Source: Adiantum capillus-veneris
Taxonomy: Eukaryota > Streptophyta > Polypodiopsida > Polypodiales > Pteridaceae
Direction of reading: 5' to 3'
DNA: 60,000 nucleotides
NCBI GenBank assembly: GCA_014529385.2
Contig: CM043948.1
Coordinates: 77,054,291-77,114,290 of the forward strand
The notes beneath the pieces are model-generated. The model had not been told where the DNA came from and did no database searches. It saw only the letters and a program-made list of their open reading frames with translations. Positions 42,778 through 56,320 of the stretch are shown in pieces. How positions within the stretch are numbered: position 1 is the first letter of the stretch; each line of letters begins with the position of its first letter. Both the position numbers and the translations under genes were made by a program.

Positions 42778-45280
42778 TAAGCACGTGTAAAGATTTATGA
42801 AGAACCCTTCTAGCATGAAATACACTTGGATTTAGGAAAAACCAAGGACATAATGACGTAGTTCATCTTGAGTAGATGTTCATAGAGTATCCATATGCTA
42901 AAAATAGATAAAAGATGAGAGAGATATGGCCACTCGAAGTTGGGGGTGTACTCTCTCTTCCTAAAAAATGAGCTCTCTGAAAGTTTGCAGGTGTTGCAGA
43001 GAATTGGAGCTATAAAATGGGGCCTCTTTTATCTCTTATCCCAAGGGATCTTCTCTTTCTCCTCAGCCAACAAGACTCTCCTTGTATGCCTCTTTCATTT
43101 GGTCCATGTTTGGCCTTAATTGGGTAGGAAACGAGGTGTTGATGACTTTTGGCCCAAGGGAGGGGTGGAAGCTAGTGTCCAGGGGACCAAAAAATGGTCC
43201 AGTTGTCTAGGCAGCAGTGGGAACTCAAAATGGCACCTCCTTCTCCCCCAAGTGTCCACAAGTCCCCATAGCCAAAGTTTGAGAGAGATCCTCTCTCTTT
43301 TGATACACACCTACTGGGCACCCCATCCTTCCCTTATACCCTCCATTTCCTCCTTCCTCCTTCCCATGTGGGATAATCCCAGTGCCACATGGCATCCTCT
43401 TCTTGCACTTCTCCAACTCCTTCCTCCCCCCACAAAAAATTTCCAGCTTCACCCCTTCTGAGGACCAACTTCTCAAGAGCATAGAGCACTGCTCTCTCCA
43501 TTACTTCGGCTATCTCCAAAAAAAAAAAAAATCTTAGAATTTTTAATTTTAGATCATCAAGTTGGCCCAGTTGCCTTTGTCGCATGCATCTACAAGCACT
43601 TTCTAAGTCAAGACCACCCACTTCGGACGCACATAATTGATGAGGTACAGATCCAATTTACAAGCTATAAAGCACGGCTGAAAATAATTATTGAAAACCA
43701 TATTTTGGGGACTCAAACAACCCAAAACACTAGTACCCAAGCCCGGAAAAAACAAACTCTTGTACATGAATTTTCACATGGTCACTCCCAAGATCCGAAG
43801 CACTATGTACACATATATACATGAGGCTAGTTAGCAAGCTTTTTGGCATGATCTAATGACTTTGTGCTCATCCAAAAAATGCCAAACAACATGACTCCTC
43901 ACAAGGAGTGGTTTTCTACATACAATGCCAGACATGGAAGCTAGGGACAAGCTGCATGCCGGGGAGATGTGGCACTGCATGAGCTAAGATCGCCAGGAAA
44001 CAAGACCAGTTGAAGGGCATGCCAACAGGGGGGAGGAGGCATGGTTAGCATCAAGTGATGCATGGGAAAGGAGGCTAAGTGGTGACATGCATTGGGGAAA
44101 GTACAGAGAGGGGCTCGTAAAGGCATGGAAAGGAGCCACCACGGCCAGTAACCGACTACACTAGGAGGCACCATCAAGGCGGTCGATCTACAAGACAGGG
44201 CCACCAGTAAAGTTGCGGAGAGGCAACGAGGTGATGGGAGGAGGCTAAGGTGCACAAGGTGCGGGCTAGTGCAAGGGAAGGTCTCACCAAGTAAATGAAG
44301 AGGGGGTAGTGGGCTACATATAGCTCATGAGAGGGAGCAACCAACTGCAAGGGAAGGTTACTATGAGTAGAGGAATACAAAAGGGCAAAAAATTATCAAG
44401 TTTTCCAGATCTCCAAAGGCATTGCTGCAGAAAGTTGGAAGGCTAATAGCACCATCAATTGAGGAATGCAGCCAACAAGGCTATTCAAAGAGCTAAAGTG
44501 TGGAAGTATGAAGGCTTTGAAAAGGATCACCGATAGTAATAAAGGGGCTCATGAATCAAAGCAAAGCCACTGAAGGCGGAAGAAGGTCACCATCTGTAAG
44601 CTCATGAGAAAGGGAGGAATGTCCATGGTGTTTTTGAGGATGATATCTGAAGGGAAAGAAGCGGATCAAGATTATCATTGTACATTGCTATCATACTATT
44701 GAATTGAATTGAAGTGGGTCATAGCCTAAAGTTTTTTTTTTATTTTGCGTCATCTTCTCTATCTCAGTTTGATGACATCTTGTGCTGTGCCTTTGCTTGG
44801 TTGTGTGCATGTGCTGCCCCCAAGTTGCGTGTGTGTGCATGCCAAGAAAGAGTGAGAGAGATTGTGCAAGAGGATACGAGAGATATGGTAAGTATGAGTG
44901 AACATATGTTTAGGGAAGAAGTGTCTGAGGGGTTGAGTGTCGGTGTTTAGGTGTATGAAGGGAAAATTGATTGGTTGTGTGAGTGTGTGTAATCGGTGAT
45001 ACCCGAGAGTGAGCTGATCCAATAGGGATTTGCAGATTGTGCTATAGTGCATGTGAGTCTGTGTGGTTTGGGGTATTGGACATTCACTAGGCTATAGGGA
45101 GGCAAAAGTATTCAGTGTGCTGTGTGAGTTTCCTCTTCCACCTTCCCACCATGCACCTTGAGCATAAGAACTCCAAACACTGTATATAGGGGGTAATATT
45201 TGGAGTTTCAAGGATCCCCCCACATCGTTGCTGATGTGGTATTTACTTTTGATTGCATAAACGGAATGTATACACATATT
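42778..45280. other. No recognisable gene
   Basis: Pyrimidine-rich sequence at 43,020-43,530 and purine-rich sequence at 43,920-44,660 contain many short frames on both strands, none with a recognisable domain. TG-rich sequence with a short plus frame (44,714-44,950) follows. A TATA-like CTGTATATAGGGGG at about 45,180 lies downstream of the truncated copia element. Confidence 0.4.
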
Positions 45281-48200
45281 TCAAACATGTTTCCATGGGA
45301 GTGGCAACAGGTTTGCCATCTCAAGTCCAAACTTACATAGCAATGTCTCTATGTAACGTTTTTGACACAAAGCTTTACCACCATTAGACTGCTTAAACTG
45401 TATACCCAAGTAATGATGCAACAACCCCAAATCTTTCATCTTGAAAGTAGCATTCATATCAGCCTTAAATTCAAACATATGTGCCTCATTGGGACCAGTG
45501 CTCAAAAAATCATCCACTTAAAGGACAACAATGAGAAGTACATCGCCCTCACGCTTGACATACAATGTGCTTTCTGTTGGACTGTTACAAAAACCTCGTT
45601 TGACCAAATGAGTGTCAGCTTTCTCATACCAAGCACGAGGAGATTGCTTCAACCCATATTGTAAAGCCTTTTTACATATGCACACTTTGTCCTTTCTTGA
45701 CAAAACCACGAGGCTGCATTACATAAAATTCCTCAAATATGTCACCATTCAAGAAAGTAGTAACAATGTCTGATTGATGTACATCCCAACCAAAATGAGC
45801 TGACAATACACATAGAAAATGCATAGTAGTCATACGACAAGTGGGAGAAAAAGTCTCTTCATAATCTATGGCTTTTTGTTGTGCATAACCCTTTGCAACA
45901 AGTTGAGCCTTATGGTGATTGATCTCACCATCTGGCTTGCGCTTCAACTTGTAAACCCACTTTGTACCAATGGCTGAAAGCATGTTAATGTGTCGCACTT
46001 TTTGTGCTACTTAGCATTTTCAAGTTAGCACGTCTTAAAAAAGTTGGGCGTCCAGTAAATTTTTTACAAATAATATCAAAATTTTTCAGAGGTTGTACAT
46101 TTGGATTCCTTGTTTCAAGAGTTTTCTACAGATATATCATACGTCATAGATCTTGCAGATGTAGCTCATGTTATTATACTAGTTAGGATATGTCAAAATT
46201 GTGTTAGTTAGCATTGTCCGGGACATGAAAAAGTGTCACGTTAACATGCTTTCACCCCAATGGCCTTTTTACCAGGAGGCAAATCACATGAAGTCCATGC
46301 GTCATTTTCTATAAGTGCATCATATCTTGATTGCATGGCAACCATCCAATTTTTTAAATTCTATGCTTCATCAAAACACAAAGGTTCCTCAACATTATGT
46401 AAGATAGACACAGCCAAAGCATAACAATCTAATGCATAAGATGCATGGCAAGAGCCTGAATGAGTACGACTAGACAAAGGTGCATCCAATTTACTATCAC
46501 GCAATGTATGCACCAGCCATTTTGGCATACCTCTAGCCTGCTAATTTTAAGCCCTTTCCTCAACAAGTACATCATGTACATCTGAATTAGTAATAGGCTG
46601 ATCTGCAACATTTTTGAAACCCCTCATAGGCTGAACAAAATCTTCCACAAACACTACATCCCGTGAAACCAAAATATGCTTTGTTTGCGAATGATACAAC
46701 CTGTAACCTTTGCTTTCAACACTATAACCAACAAAAATACATTTGATAGCCTTATCATCCAATTTTTTGCTCTGTGTTTGTGGCACCAGAGCATATGCCA
46801 AACAGCCAAAAACACGCATGTGCTCAAAAGAAGGATTCCTATTATGCCATGCTTCATATGGAGTAATAGACTGCAAATATTTTGTAGGACATCTGTTAAG
46901 TACATAAGTGGCACAGATAATGGCCTCAAGCCAAAAATAATGCGGCAAAGCTTGACTTTTGACCATACATTGTGCCATTTCTATAAGTGACCTGTTTTTC
47001 CTCTCACCTACACCATTTTGCTGAGGTATATAAGGCACTGTATAGTGGTGTTTTATCCCATGACTAGCCAAAAATGCATGAGATTCATGATACATATACT
47101 CCCCCCTCGATTGGAATGGAGGGTGCCCATAGTACGTTTCAAGATATTTTCAACCATAGCCAAAAATTGTTTGAAGCACATAAAAACTTTGAACTTCGCT
47201 TTAAGTGAAAATACCCATGCATGCCTGGAGTAATCATCAATGAAAGTCATGAAGTAAAGGTAATTCCCCAAGGGCGGAGTTTGCAACCTATTGTGGCCCT
47301 AACTAAACCATCCTTTGGAAACTTAGAACGCTGCATTTTACTAAAAATACAGCCTTCACAAACATGTTTGACAGGTGCTTCAAGAGGCGGCAAAGAAGCT
47401 ACCATATTAGATTTCTACAAACGCAGCAAACTGAAAAAATTTAGATGCCCAAAACGTGCATGCCACATTTTTCCCATGGCACAAAAGGCAGATGCAACAA
47501 TTTTATCACCAAAACTAAGATCATGAACTATACATTTGTCATCCACAAATTTGACTACAAGTCCAAGTCTACCAAGTGCGAATACAGACAAAAGATTCTT
47601 CTTGATCCTAAAGAGCATCAAAAAGTGTGAAGGAAGTGTCATTTTCAACAGTAAGCACAATCTTTTCAACTCCCTGAACCAGATAAGAGGCATTGTTGGC
47701 AGAAGTGACTGAATTCCCATGAGGGACAACCTTAAGAGAGGTGAACAATTCACGATGTTAGGTAATGTGCTTTGTAGCACCACTGTCAATATACCACACA
47801 TGTGAATCTGTAGCAACTAAAATGCATGCATCATGAACAACAGGATTGTAAGTGCACTCTATACTAGAAGTCCATTCTGTATCAACATCAGCATCACAGT
47901 CTCCTTTCACAGAAGACTCAACAATGGCTGCATTTGTAGTGGAACCGGCATTTGCAGTGGAACCACCCTCTTTCTTCTTGGCCTCTTTGTACTTCAACTT
48001 AGGACATTGCTTGATCAAGTGATCATTAGATTTACAATAATGGCAATGCATCTTCTTTTTTCCCTTATTATCAAAATTTCCAGACGAATTGCTACCAACA
48101 GAAGCATTAGGAACTGAAGTTTTGCCACTCGCAACAGAACCATAACAAGAGGCTACATTGTTGTTACCACCCTTTCTTTGAGAAGCAATAAAAGCCTGTT

Positions 48201-48679
48201 CAACTGTGCACTGCGTAGTCCTGTTTTTTTCTAGAAAGTGACTCTTGCAATAGTAATGTGCATAATGCAGCAAACTTGAAAACTTTAGGATTTCCTTGGG
48301 TCATAAGTCTCCAAGTACTAGAAAAAGTATCGTAAGAATCTGGTAAGGCATCAAGAACGGTCTGCACAAGGGAATTGTCTAAAATGACTTCACCTACAAA
48401 AATAAGTTGCTCATTAATATCCTTGACACCAGCAAGGAAAGTGTCCATATCATCTTCCTCATGCATAATCTTTGATTCCATCTCTTTACGCAGCAAAGCA
48501 ATTTTAGACTCATTGCAGCAAGCATAAAGACCCGCTAGAATATCCCAAGCCTTTTTTACAGATTTCACTGAACGAATGTGAGGAGTAATGGTGCGCTTCA
48601 CAGATAATGCAATCAATGCATGAGCCTGCATATCCTTTACATACCAATGAGCATATATTTTATGCATACCAATAAGCAT
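45281..48679 (-). pseudogene. Copia gag-pol remnant (minus strand)
   Basis: Domains in order on the minus strand: gag UBN2 (48,679-48,200); zinc knuckle CHYCKSNDHLIKQC (Gly replaced by Asp); protease WYIDSGATKHIT; GAG-pre-integrase MWHARFGHLN; integrase with FIDDYSRHAWVF, then the second Asp region as SNRGG with Asp replaced by Asn and a frameshift in a G run, then QQNGVGERKNR with the Glu intact; and reverse transcriptase with KWVYKLKRKPDG, KARLVAKGY-type text, YGLKQSPRAWY and a YVDD box in which the Tyr codon is TAA. The element stops at 45,281 after LGIQF and QKRYIETLL, before RNase H. It is interrupted by a small inserted element (45,976-46,256). It is clearly inactive. Confidence 0.9.
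45976..46256. mobile_element. 281-bp TIR element inserted in copia reverse transcriptase
   Basis: The ends are inverted repeats: TGAAAGCATGTTAAYGTG followed by GACACTTTTT or GCACTTTTT on the other side, about 30 bp. The copia reading frame is split exactly here: AAAAAGGCCATTGG stops on one side and GCCATTGGTACAAAG resumes on the other, so GCCATTGG is duplicated (8 bp; one copy at 45,968-45,975, the other at 46,257-46,264). There is no coding capacity. The size, terminal repeats and 8-bp duplication fit a MITE, of hAT-like duplication length. The tips do not match a family I know. Confidence 0.75.
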
Positions 48680-48720
48680 ATATTTTATGCATAGACCCCC
48701 GGGGAGGGGTATCTCGCACC

Positions 48721-48733
48721 TGGCATTAGAGCC
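48721..48733 (+). other. Primer-binding site, initiator-Met type
   Basis: TGGCATTAGAGCC differs by two bases from TGGTATCAGAGCC, the usual plant retroelement site complementary to initiator methionine tRNA. It follows TATCTCGCA and two C. It points rightward, so it could belong to the plus-strand element whose pol is at 51.6-54.8 kb, with most of its 5' LTR missing. Confidence 0.5.
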
Positions 48734-48967
48734 TATGCTTAAGCTTATGGGGATAGCCTAAAGCCTGATCTAGTCGAGTTAGTTATACATCCTACACACA
48801 TTCATGCCTGCTGTTTGAGAAAAGATATTGTATTCATGATTCATCTATAAGTGACATTGGTTGGTGGTAGTTATTTGAATTTTCTTCTTGAGTAGAAGTG
48901 TTTGGTTTGAGTACAAAGTGATTGAATTTTTCAAACAAACAACAGCATTGTAATTTTTTTTTAATGT

Positions 48968-50150
48968 TTGTTTTGTAGTAACAAATGGCTCCCAAAGAGA
49001 ACGTCTAAATGCTTTAGCCATGGGAATGAGGTTTTGGCCATAGTGTTCAATAATATGGTGACACAGTTATCAAGGGATAAATGTGAACTCTTTTACTTAG
49101 AAATCAGGACCAAAGTCTTTGGCATGTTAGGAAGCACAACTTGTTGGAAGAGTGTTGACTGTAGTTACCTTATCCATCACCAAGAACCCTTCCATCAATT
49201 CTTCATCTATATTGACGATAGTTGAAGAGATTAGTTTGCCAACCTCAGGCTACTTCAACTCAAAATATGGTTAGGCCTAGAAGACATGTTTTACTGCTTG
49301 CAAATGCACTCCCATATGTTAAGGATTGCCGAAGTTGCTAAGAAGTTTGAAGCTCTTGCAGCTATTATAACAAAAGAGGAAGCTAGAGGATAACTACATA
49401 CCATGTTTTTGCGTGGGAGGTCTGAGAGAATACCCTGTCATAAAAATCAAATTTTAATGAATAAAAGAAGCGTAGACTCAATTTGGTTTACATGTGTACT
49501 AGGTTCTCTCTCTCTCCATGTCTTGTTTTTAGATGGATCTTCTTAATTGTCTAGATGAACTCCAGTGCCTTTGCACAAAGAGTATTTTTCAATTATGCGG
49601 TTGGATTCGGTCTCCATTGGGGAATTGAAGTGGTTTGAGTTTTGAAGGGGACTAGAGACTACCTCGTACCCAACACTTATGTAGCATGGGAGTTATATGT
49701 TGAAGCTCAGCCTAAACATTAAACACAAGTGCTTGATAGGTTTATGATCAACCCACATCTTTGGGTAAAGGAAAAGATCCAAGAAGGTGACGTTAAAGTG
49801 CAAGGATATGTTCTTTACCTTAACCTATTTTCTCTTTTGGACATACGGAGTCGTGAACTTATACTTAGCAAGAAGTCCCTTATGCTAAAACAAAGATATA
49901 TCTTTTGTGAGAAGGTCATAATCAGAATATGGAAGAAGTAAAATGGTGATAATCAATTCTATTATGTACCCGAAGATTGGTTCAATAGAGTCTATGGACC
50001 TATTCTCAAATACAACCCTCACAATATCACCATTACCTTTGATGGTCACGAGAAACCAAGGTGCATTAGTGACTTTGCCCAAGCACAACCAATGGTAGTG
50101 AACTTGAGTAGATATTTCTACAGAATGATGTAAATGAACGACATGCTCAT
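48968..50150 (+). pseudogene. Unknown decayed ORF region upstream of the gypsy element
   Basis: Broken plus-strand frames carry peptide text such as VLAIVFNNMVTQLSRDKCEL, NTYVAWELYVEAQPKH, VLDRFMINPHLWVKEK and FYYVPEDWFNRVYGPILK. Amino-acid composition looks coding, but no domain is recognised. It lies between a primer-binding site (48721) and gag (51577), so it may be an extra ORF of the retroelement. Confidence 0.35.
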
Positions 50151-50493
50151 GTAAACTGCTTTAAGGGATTATCACCCAAGGATGTATCACGGGGGAAAGA
50201 ATGGTACGAAAAGGAAGACGTGAATTTTAGTGCACAATTTGAATTGCTATCCTTTGATACTCTATATGTGAACAAATATAGGGATAGAACCTCGGTTATA
50301 GAAACAAAGAATTGGTTCATAGGACCCTTTCGTATTTTTGTATCTCCCTAGAAACACTATGTACCTTTTTGGTCTTTTACGGTTATAAAAATTTGATTTT
50401 GATATAACACATATTGTTTTGAAGATATAATATTTGAGTTTGAATCTTGGTTTTATTATTTTAACTAACTTGCGTGATAAGGTGTGTGTGTAG

Positions 50494-51000
50494 ATGACTG
50501 ACATTTTACCTCGAGGGATAAGGGCGGAAATACTCTCTCGCCTTATGGTGGAGGAGCATTTCCAAACTGGAGTGGAAGTGCAAAGGCTTGTCACCACCAC
50601 ACAAAATGGGGAAGAGAAGAAGAAGTTGATACCTATGGATTTTATTGTACCTAATACCTTCTGAGCTTGGTATCATTACGCTATAGGGAATCCTGAGTTT
50701 AGACCACTTGAGCATAAACCCTCGCCTGTTGGGAGTATCAAGTGGATACAATCCAAGTTGGGAATGGAGATTATTCTCACTAATCAAATATTGTACATAA
50801 ATGCTTATGAACTTATGCTAGAACCTACAAAGGAAACATGGATGGCCAGAAACATACTTCCTTTAGTAATGGCTATGGGATGCTTTGACATTGTTATGTT
50901 TAATAAATGGGGTCGTCAATGTGAAAATAACGACCCACATTCCTTTAGCCCGGTACCTTGGAAGTTGTTCTTTGACTTATTTGGAAAGTCACTAATCTAA
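50494..51000 (+). pseudogene. Unknown ORF, one internal stop, upstream of gypsy gag
   Basis: ATG at 50494 (MTDILPRGIRAEILSRLMVE) opens a 168-codon frame with a single TGA near 50,662. It continues AWYHYAIGNPEFRPLEHKP and ends with PWKLFFDLFGKSLI. A second frame at 51148-51384 (MKSIVHTKMGVPVITNK) follows. No family is recognised. Only one nonsense codon in 500 bp suggests it decayed more slowly than its neighbours, or was inserted later. Confidence 0.4.
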
Positions 51001-51576
51001 AATCCTTGCCATGCAAAATTTTTATACTATGCCTATAACAAACCTTAGTGTCTAGAAGATTGTGCAAATATACACAGCTCAGTTGGATGAAACACATCAG
51101 ATGTGTTTCCAAAATAATATGCCCACTCTGATGCCTACTTCAGGTACATGAAGTCGATTGTTCACACCAAAATGGGGGTACCTGTAATAACAAACAAATC
51201 CCTTACTCAAGAATGGTATGACTCACACGCCAGCGAAGAGATATTCCATCCAAAAATCACAAAGGATTATTGGAATCATCCATCCGATATACTCAAGGAA
51301 TGGGACAACTATGCTCCATTGGTGGAAGGATGTCACAATGGATATTACCGAGTGCATCATGTCAGACAAATTCGGATTTATTAGAAGCTTTCGAGACACT
51401 TGTAGACTTTTAAAAACCCCAAAGTTTTGTGATATAGAAATTGGATTAATTTATTCTTTCTCCTATTTCTCTTTCATCTTATCTTCGACTGTCTATTCTA
51501 TTTGATTTAAGGACTTCAAGCGCACTAGAATATTTTACTAAGTGTTACCTTGGTTGATATGGTGGAGTAAGTTACC

Positions 51577-54500
51577 ATGCCTCCTAGAGGAAATACGGCT
51601 GTTGCTAACACAAATGTATCTATTGTTCCTCAACACATCATCATCGATAGAGACATTGATGTTATGCTTTGCAAGTCTCAACCTGGAAATTTTAGAGAGG
51701 ACGGCAAAGATGTAGGCAAAGTTCTTGAAGATTGGATTGAGCACATGGATGACTACTTTGATTTAACCCATTTGTCAACAGTAAACAAAGCTATCATCGC
51801 TAAGTTCAAACTAGAGACAACCAAGCCTTGGTGGAAAGACCATTGCACAAAAAACAATGTTGATCCTAATTGCAACTTAGAATTACCTTAAAAACCAGCT
51901 CAAGAAGAACTATCAAAACAAAATCTATCATTCAGACCATATGAATGAGTTTCTTGACTGTACTCAAGGAACCAAAGACTTGGAATCATACTATCAACAT
52001 TTTTTAACCCTTGGCAAGTATGCTCCAGCATGATGATTCAAGAGGTCAAGGTAGCTTGATTCGTGTCAGGGCTACATAATCCTATGAAGACTAGGCTACA
52101 TAGTCTTCCTCTTTACCCATTTCTCAAATGTCCTTGATGTAGGCAAACCCATTGAAATAGAGTTATCTACTACCAAAAAGAGGAAACCAGAACCTGTTCC
52201 TATTTGTGAAATCAAAAGGTCTCGTCTCGAGGAGGAACAAAGGTCTGGGAATCCACAACAAAGAAGAGAGAACTTATTACGTATGAAAGCAAGATAGGAT
52301 CATTGTGCTACACTTGTCTTGATCTTGGTCATCAATCCAAGGATTGTCCATTTAACAATTCAAGCTTCACAATATTGTTGGACAATTAAATGACAAAAAC
52401 TCTAGGGTTACATTTATTGGGAAACAGGGAAAGCCTAAGCTCAGACTAGGGAACTTTACCAAACTTATGAAGAGTCATAGGCAAAATGAAATAATTTACG
52501 CAGTAAAGTTTAACCCTAAGGAGAAGAAGATAGATTCACCTGAATCGGAATGGATAACAGAATTTGATGATGTATTTTTTGAAGAAATGTTTACAATTAC
52601 CACCCAAGCGTGATGTTGATCATGCAATAGAGCTTACTCCAGGAGCTCAACTAGTTGCCCCCAGACCTTATAAGATGTCAGTACCTGAATCTGTGGAACT
52701 GAAGGGGCAATTAACTCAAATCCTTGAACAAGGCTTCATTCGACCCAGCATTTCTCCATGGAGTACTCTTGTTCTCTTTAATCAGAAGAAGGATGGTACT
52801 CTACGTCTTTAAATTGATTATCCTGGATTGAACCAGGTAACAGTCAAGAATAAGTATGCAATACCAAGGATTGATGAACTGTTTGAAAGATTACATGGAT
52901 CTTCTACCTTTACAAAGATTGATCTTAAGTTAGGGTATTACCAAATCCAAATCAAGGAGGAGGACATACCAAAGACAAGATTTAATATTCATTTTGGACA
53001 TTATAAATTTACAGTTATGCCTTTTGAACTTACCAATGCTCCTACAACTTTTAAACTTCTCATGACCGATGTGTTTTAAGAGAATATTGATGATCTTGTT
53101 CTTGTCTTCTTTGATGATATCTTGGTTTACTCAAGAAACAGAGAAGAACATGAACAACATGTGCGGCGAGTACTTGAACTTCTCTGCCAAAATCAACTTT
53201 ATGCCAAACGTAGCAAATGCACCTTCTTCACTAACAAGGTGGAATATTTGGGACTTATTGTATTTAACGATGATGTTTCTACCGATCCAAGTAAGTTCGA
53301 AGCTGTTATAGCTTGGCCTACACCAAAATCAGTACGAGAAGTATGTGGCTTTCTTGGTTTAACAGGATGGTATCGTACATTTATTGAAGGTTATGCTAAG
53401 ATTGCATCTCCATTGACCAATATGCTTAAGAAGGCAACATTGTTTAATTAGAATGAACGTGCTCAAGCTAGTTTTGAGAAACTCAAAGAAGCTTTAGTGA
53501 ATGCCCCCATACTAGCTGTCAAAATTCTCAAAGACATTCACTGTGCTCACTGATGCAAGTGGACAAGCAATTGGTGGTGTTCTATCTCAAAAAGGAAAAC
53601 TAGTATAGCTTATAAATCTCATAAGTTACATATACATGAGCTAAATTACACTATGCATGACTTGGAATTATTGACCATTGTGCATGCTCTTAAAGTATGG
53701 TGACATTATCTTCTTGGAAGGAGATTTGAACTACATACCGACCATATAAGCCTGCAGTGGATCTACACCTAACCTGACCTTAATATGCGGCAACGAAGAT
53801 GGATGGAGTTGTTATGCAAATATGATTTTGGGATTGAATATAAACCTGGAAAGGAAAATCTTATGGCCTATGCCTTGAGCAGGAAGAGTACTCTAGCGGC
53901 TATCACAACCTCTACTACTTCTTTAATTGACCTTATTCGAGAAGGTATGACTCATGACCCGTATTACTTAAAAATCCAATACTTGATGAACCTAAATAAT
54001 TGCACAGAGAAGAAGGAGCGGCAAATCAAAGGCTTTCATGATGAAGGTGATGACCTTTTCTTTGGTAATTGTCTTTCTATTCCAAATCAAGGTGGAATCA
54101 AACTTCAGATATTACAGGAAGCTCATGATATACCTATAGCAGATCATCCAGGATACATTAAGACTTACTCTATTGTAAGAAAGAGTTTCTTTTGGCTAGG
54201 ACTAAAGCTGAACGAATTTGATACCCCGGTAAGCTTTAACCTATTGATGTTCCACAAATGAAGTGGGAATGCATATCCATAGATTTAATTACAAGACTTC
54301 CTACATCTCTGGGATATGACTCTATTTTTGTGGTTGTTGATATGCTTACAGAAATGACCTATTTATTTCCAATCAAGACAACATTTACGGATAAGGATAT
54401 AGCTCAAGTCTTCATGAAAGGTGTTTTCATGTATCATGATTTACCTCAATGGATAATTTCTGATCATGATGCGGAGTTCACCTCTAATTTTTGTAAAGCC

Positions 54501-54750
54501 TTATTCTCAACTACAGGAGCCCAATTAGCCTTTAGTACTATTTATCATCCTCAAACTAATGGGTAGACAAAAAGGAGAAATCAAATCATTGAAGACATGT
54601 TACAAGCTTATTGTATGCATGAGCAGAGTAAGTAGACTAGATATTTGTATTTGGTTGAATTTGCGTGTAATTAATTCCTCATTCCAACACTCAATTGGGA
54701 TGTCTCCTTTTCAAGCATTGTATGGACAAAAGTGACTTACTCCACTCAAA
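51577..54750 (+). pseudogene. Ty3/gypsy gag-pol remnant (plus strand)
   Basis: Gag starts MPPRGNTAVANTNV at 51577, with KDVGKVLEDWIEHMDDYFDL and PWWKDHC. A zinc knuckle CYTCLDLGHQSKDC (CCHC intact) lies near 52,305. Reverse transcriptase follows, with [30 protein letters not shown] and FFDDILVYS (the DD pair kept), then the connection domain with FLGLTGWYR. RNase H is present as VLTDASGQAIGGVLSQKGK with frame breaks. The integrase has an HHCC remnant that lacks its CxxC, and a core with ISIDLI, ISDHDAEF and HPQTNG followed by a stop. The catalytic TER is TKR, so the Glu is Lys. There are about ten nonsense codons overall; the element is dead. Confidence 0.9.
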
Positions 54751-54838
54751 TGGACATACCCTGTCATATGAGTTCATTGTATGGATAAAAGTGACTTACT
54801 CCACTCAAATGGACAGACCCTCTCATATGAGTTCAACC
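54720..54838 (+). repeat. ~59-bp tandem duplication at the 3' end of the gypsy integrase
   Basis: The text TGTATGGACAAAAGTGACTT...ATGAGTTCA occurs twice in a row (54,720 and 54,779) with three differences. It arose inside decayed integrase sequence and has no coding role. Confidence 0.85.
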
Positions 54839-55322
54839 ATCCAAAGAAATGTTAGATGAAATGAAACTACAAACCGATCTTATACGACAGGATATTTAGA
54901 TTGCTCAAGACAGATAGAAGAGTTATGCTGACCCAAGACGATCTGCCAGACTTTTTGAAGAGAGCGATATGGTATTTTTGAGAGTGAAACCCAAACGTAG
55001 TGATGGCCGATTTTTGAAAATCAAAGAAAAAGAAAAAAAAACGTATTTTTCCTCTGTTGGAGCCTTGGCGACACTATTGGAAGGCTCGGCACCGCCTGGT
55101 AAACCCCACGACACCTCTACGGGCATGGCACACCCCCCCCTTTGATTGGCCGGCCTTATCACCTCAGGCCCCCGCTTGTCTATACACCAGTCTAGCTAGC
55201 CGCCCTCGGTTGCAGATACCCCTTCTCTCTTTCCCCCTCGTAGTTTATTCCCCCACGGCGGGCATCGGATGAAATAACCCCCCCCCCCCCTCTCTCTCAT
55301 TTTCCCTACATACCTCTCTCTA

Positions 55323-55428
<106 letters not shown>

Positions 55429-56047
55429 CATTCCCCCCCCCCCTCCCCTTACTGGACACCCTTGGCCAGGCGCAAGCCTCGAATACTCACCCCGACCCCT
55501 CTCCTGTTTTCCCTCTCGCGCTCCCTTTGGGTCAAGCCGCATGTGAACCCCTCACTCTCTCTTTCTTAACCACACCCTAGCCACCTTCTCATTACTCCCC
55601 CCCCCCCTGGCTCGCTATCCCCGCCCTCTTTCTCCCCCCCCACACCATTGACTTCTCCCCCTCCTCTCATCCTTGAGACCCCATGCAAGACAGAGAATAG
55701 GACAACCCCCCCCCCCCCCTCACCACACTCTCTCCTCCCCCCCCCCACGATGGGCACCTGCCCTATGGATTCCCTCTATCTCTCCCCTCTCACACCCTCA
55801 TCCCCTTCTCTCTCTCTCTCTCTCTTCCGTTTCAGCCCGAAGGCGCAAGCAGCCGGGGCCCGTGCTCTCCCACACCACACACCCTCACCCTCTCACTCCC
55901 TCATCCTCTCCCTCACTCACCCCCCCCCCCCAATCTCCTCTCCCTCTCTCGCGTTCTGTTTCGACAGCAGCCCGCGCGCCATCTCTCTCTCTCTCTCCCT
56001 CTCGGCCCGAAGGCACAACGCAGAGCTTTCCTCTCTCTCTATATACA

Positions 56048-56078
<31 letters not shown>

Positions 56079-56268
56079 CCCCATGCATACACACACACAC
56101 ACACACCATCCCCCCCACCCCCAAAGCACGCGTAGCTGCTGCTGGCCACAAAACACAGAGAAAAAATATATAAAAAAACTTATATATAATATATACATTT
56201 TGTAGATAAGCCCCCGTTCCCACCGCACGCGTGCGCACACATACCACACACACGCACACACACCCATT

Positions 56269-56278
<10 letters not shown>

Positions 56279-56314
<36 letters not shown>
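56279..56314 (+). repeat. (AT)n microsatellite
   Basis: About 18 AT units next to imperfect CACACA and ACATAC repeats. Confidence 0.95.

Positions 56315-56320
<6 letters not shown>

Noticed and set aside
43120-43620. Opposing ORFs on both strands at 43.1-43.6 kb
   Set aside because: The region is pyrimidine-biased, which opens frames by composition; no domain or repeat partner was found.
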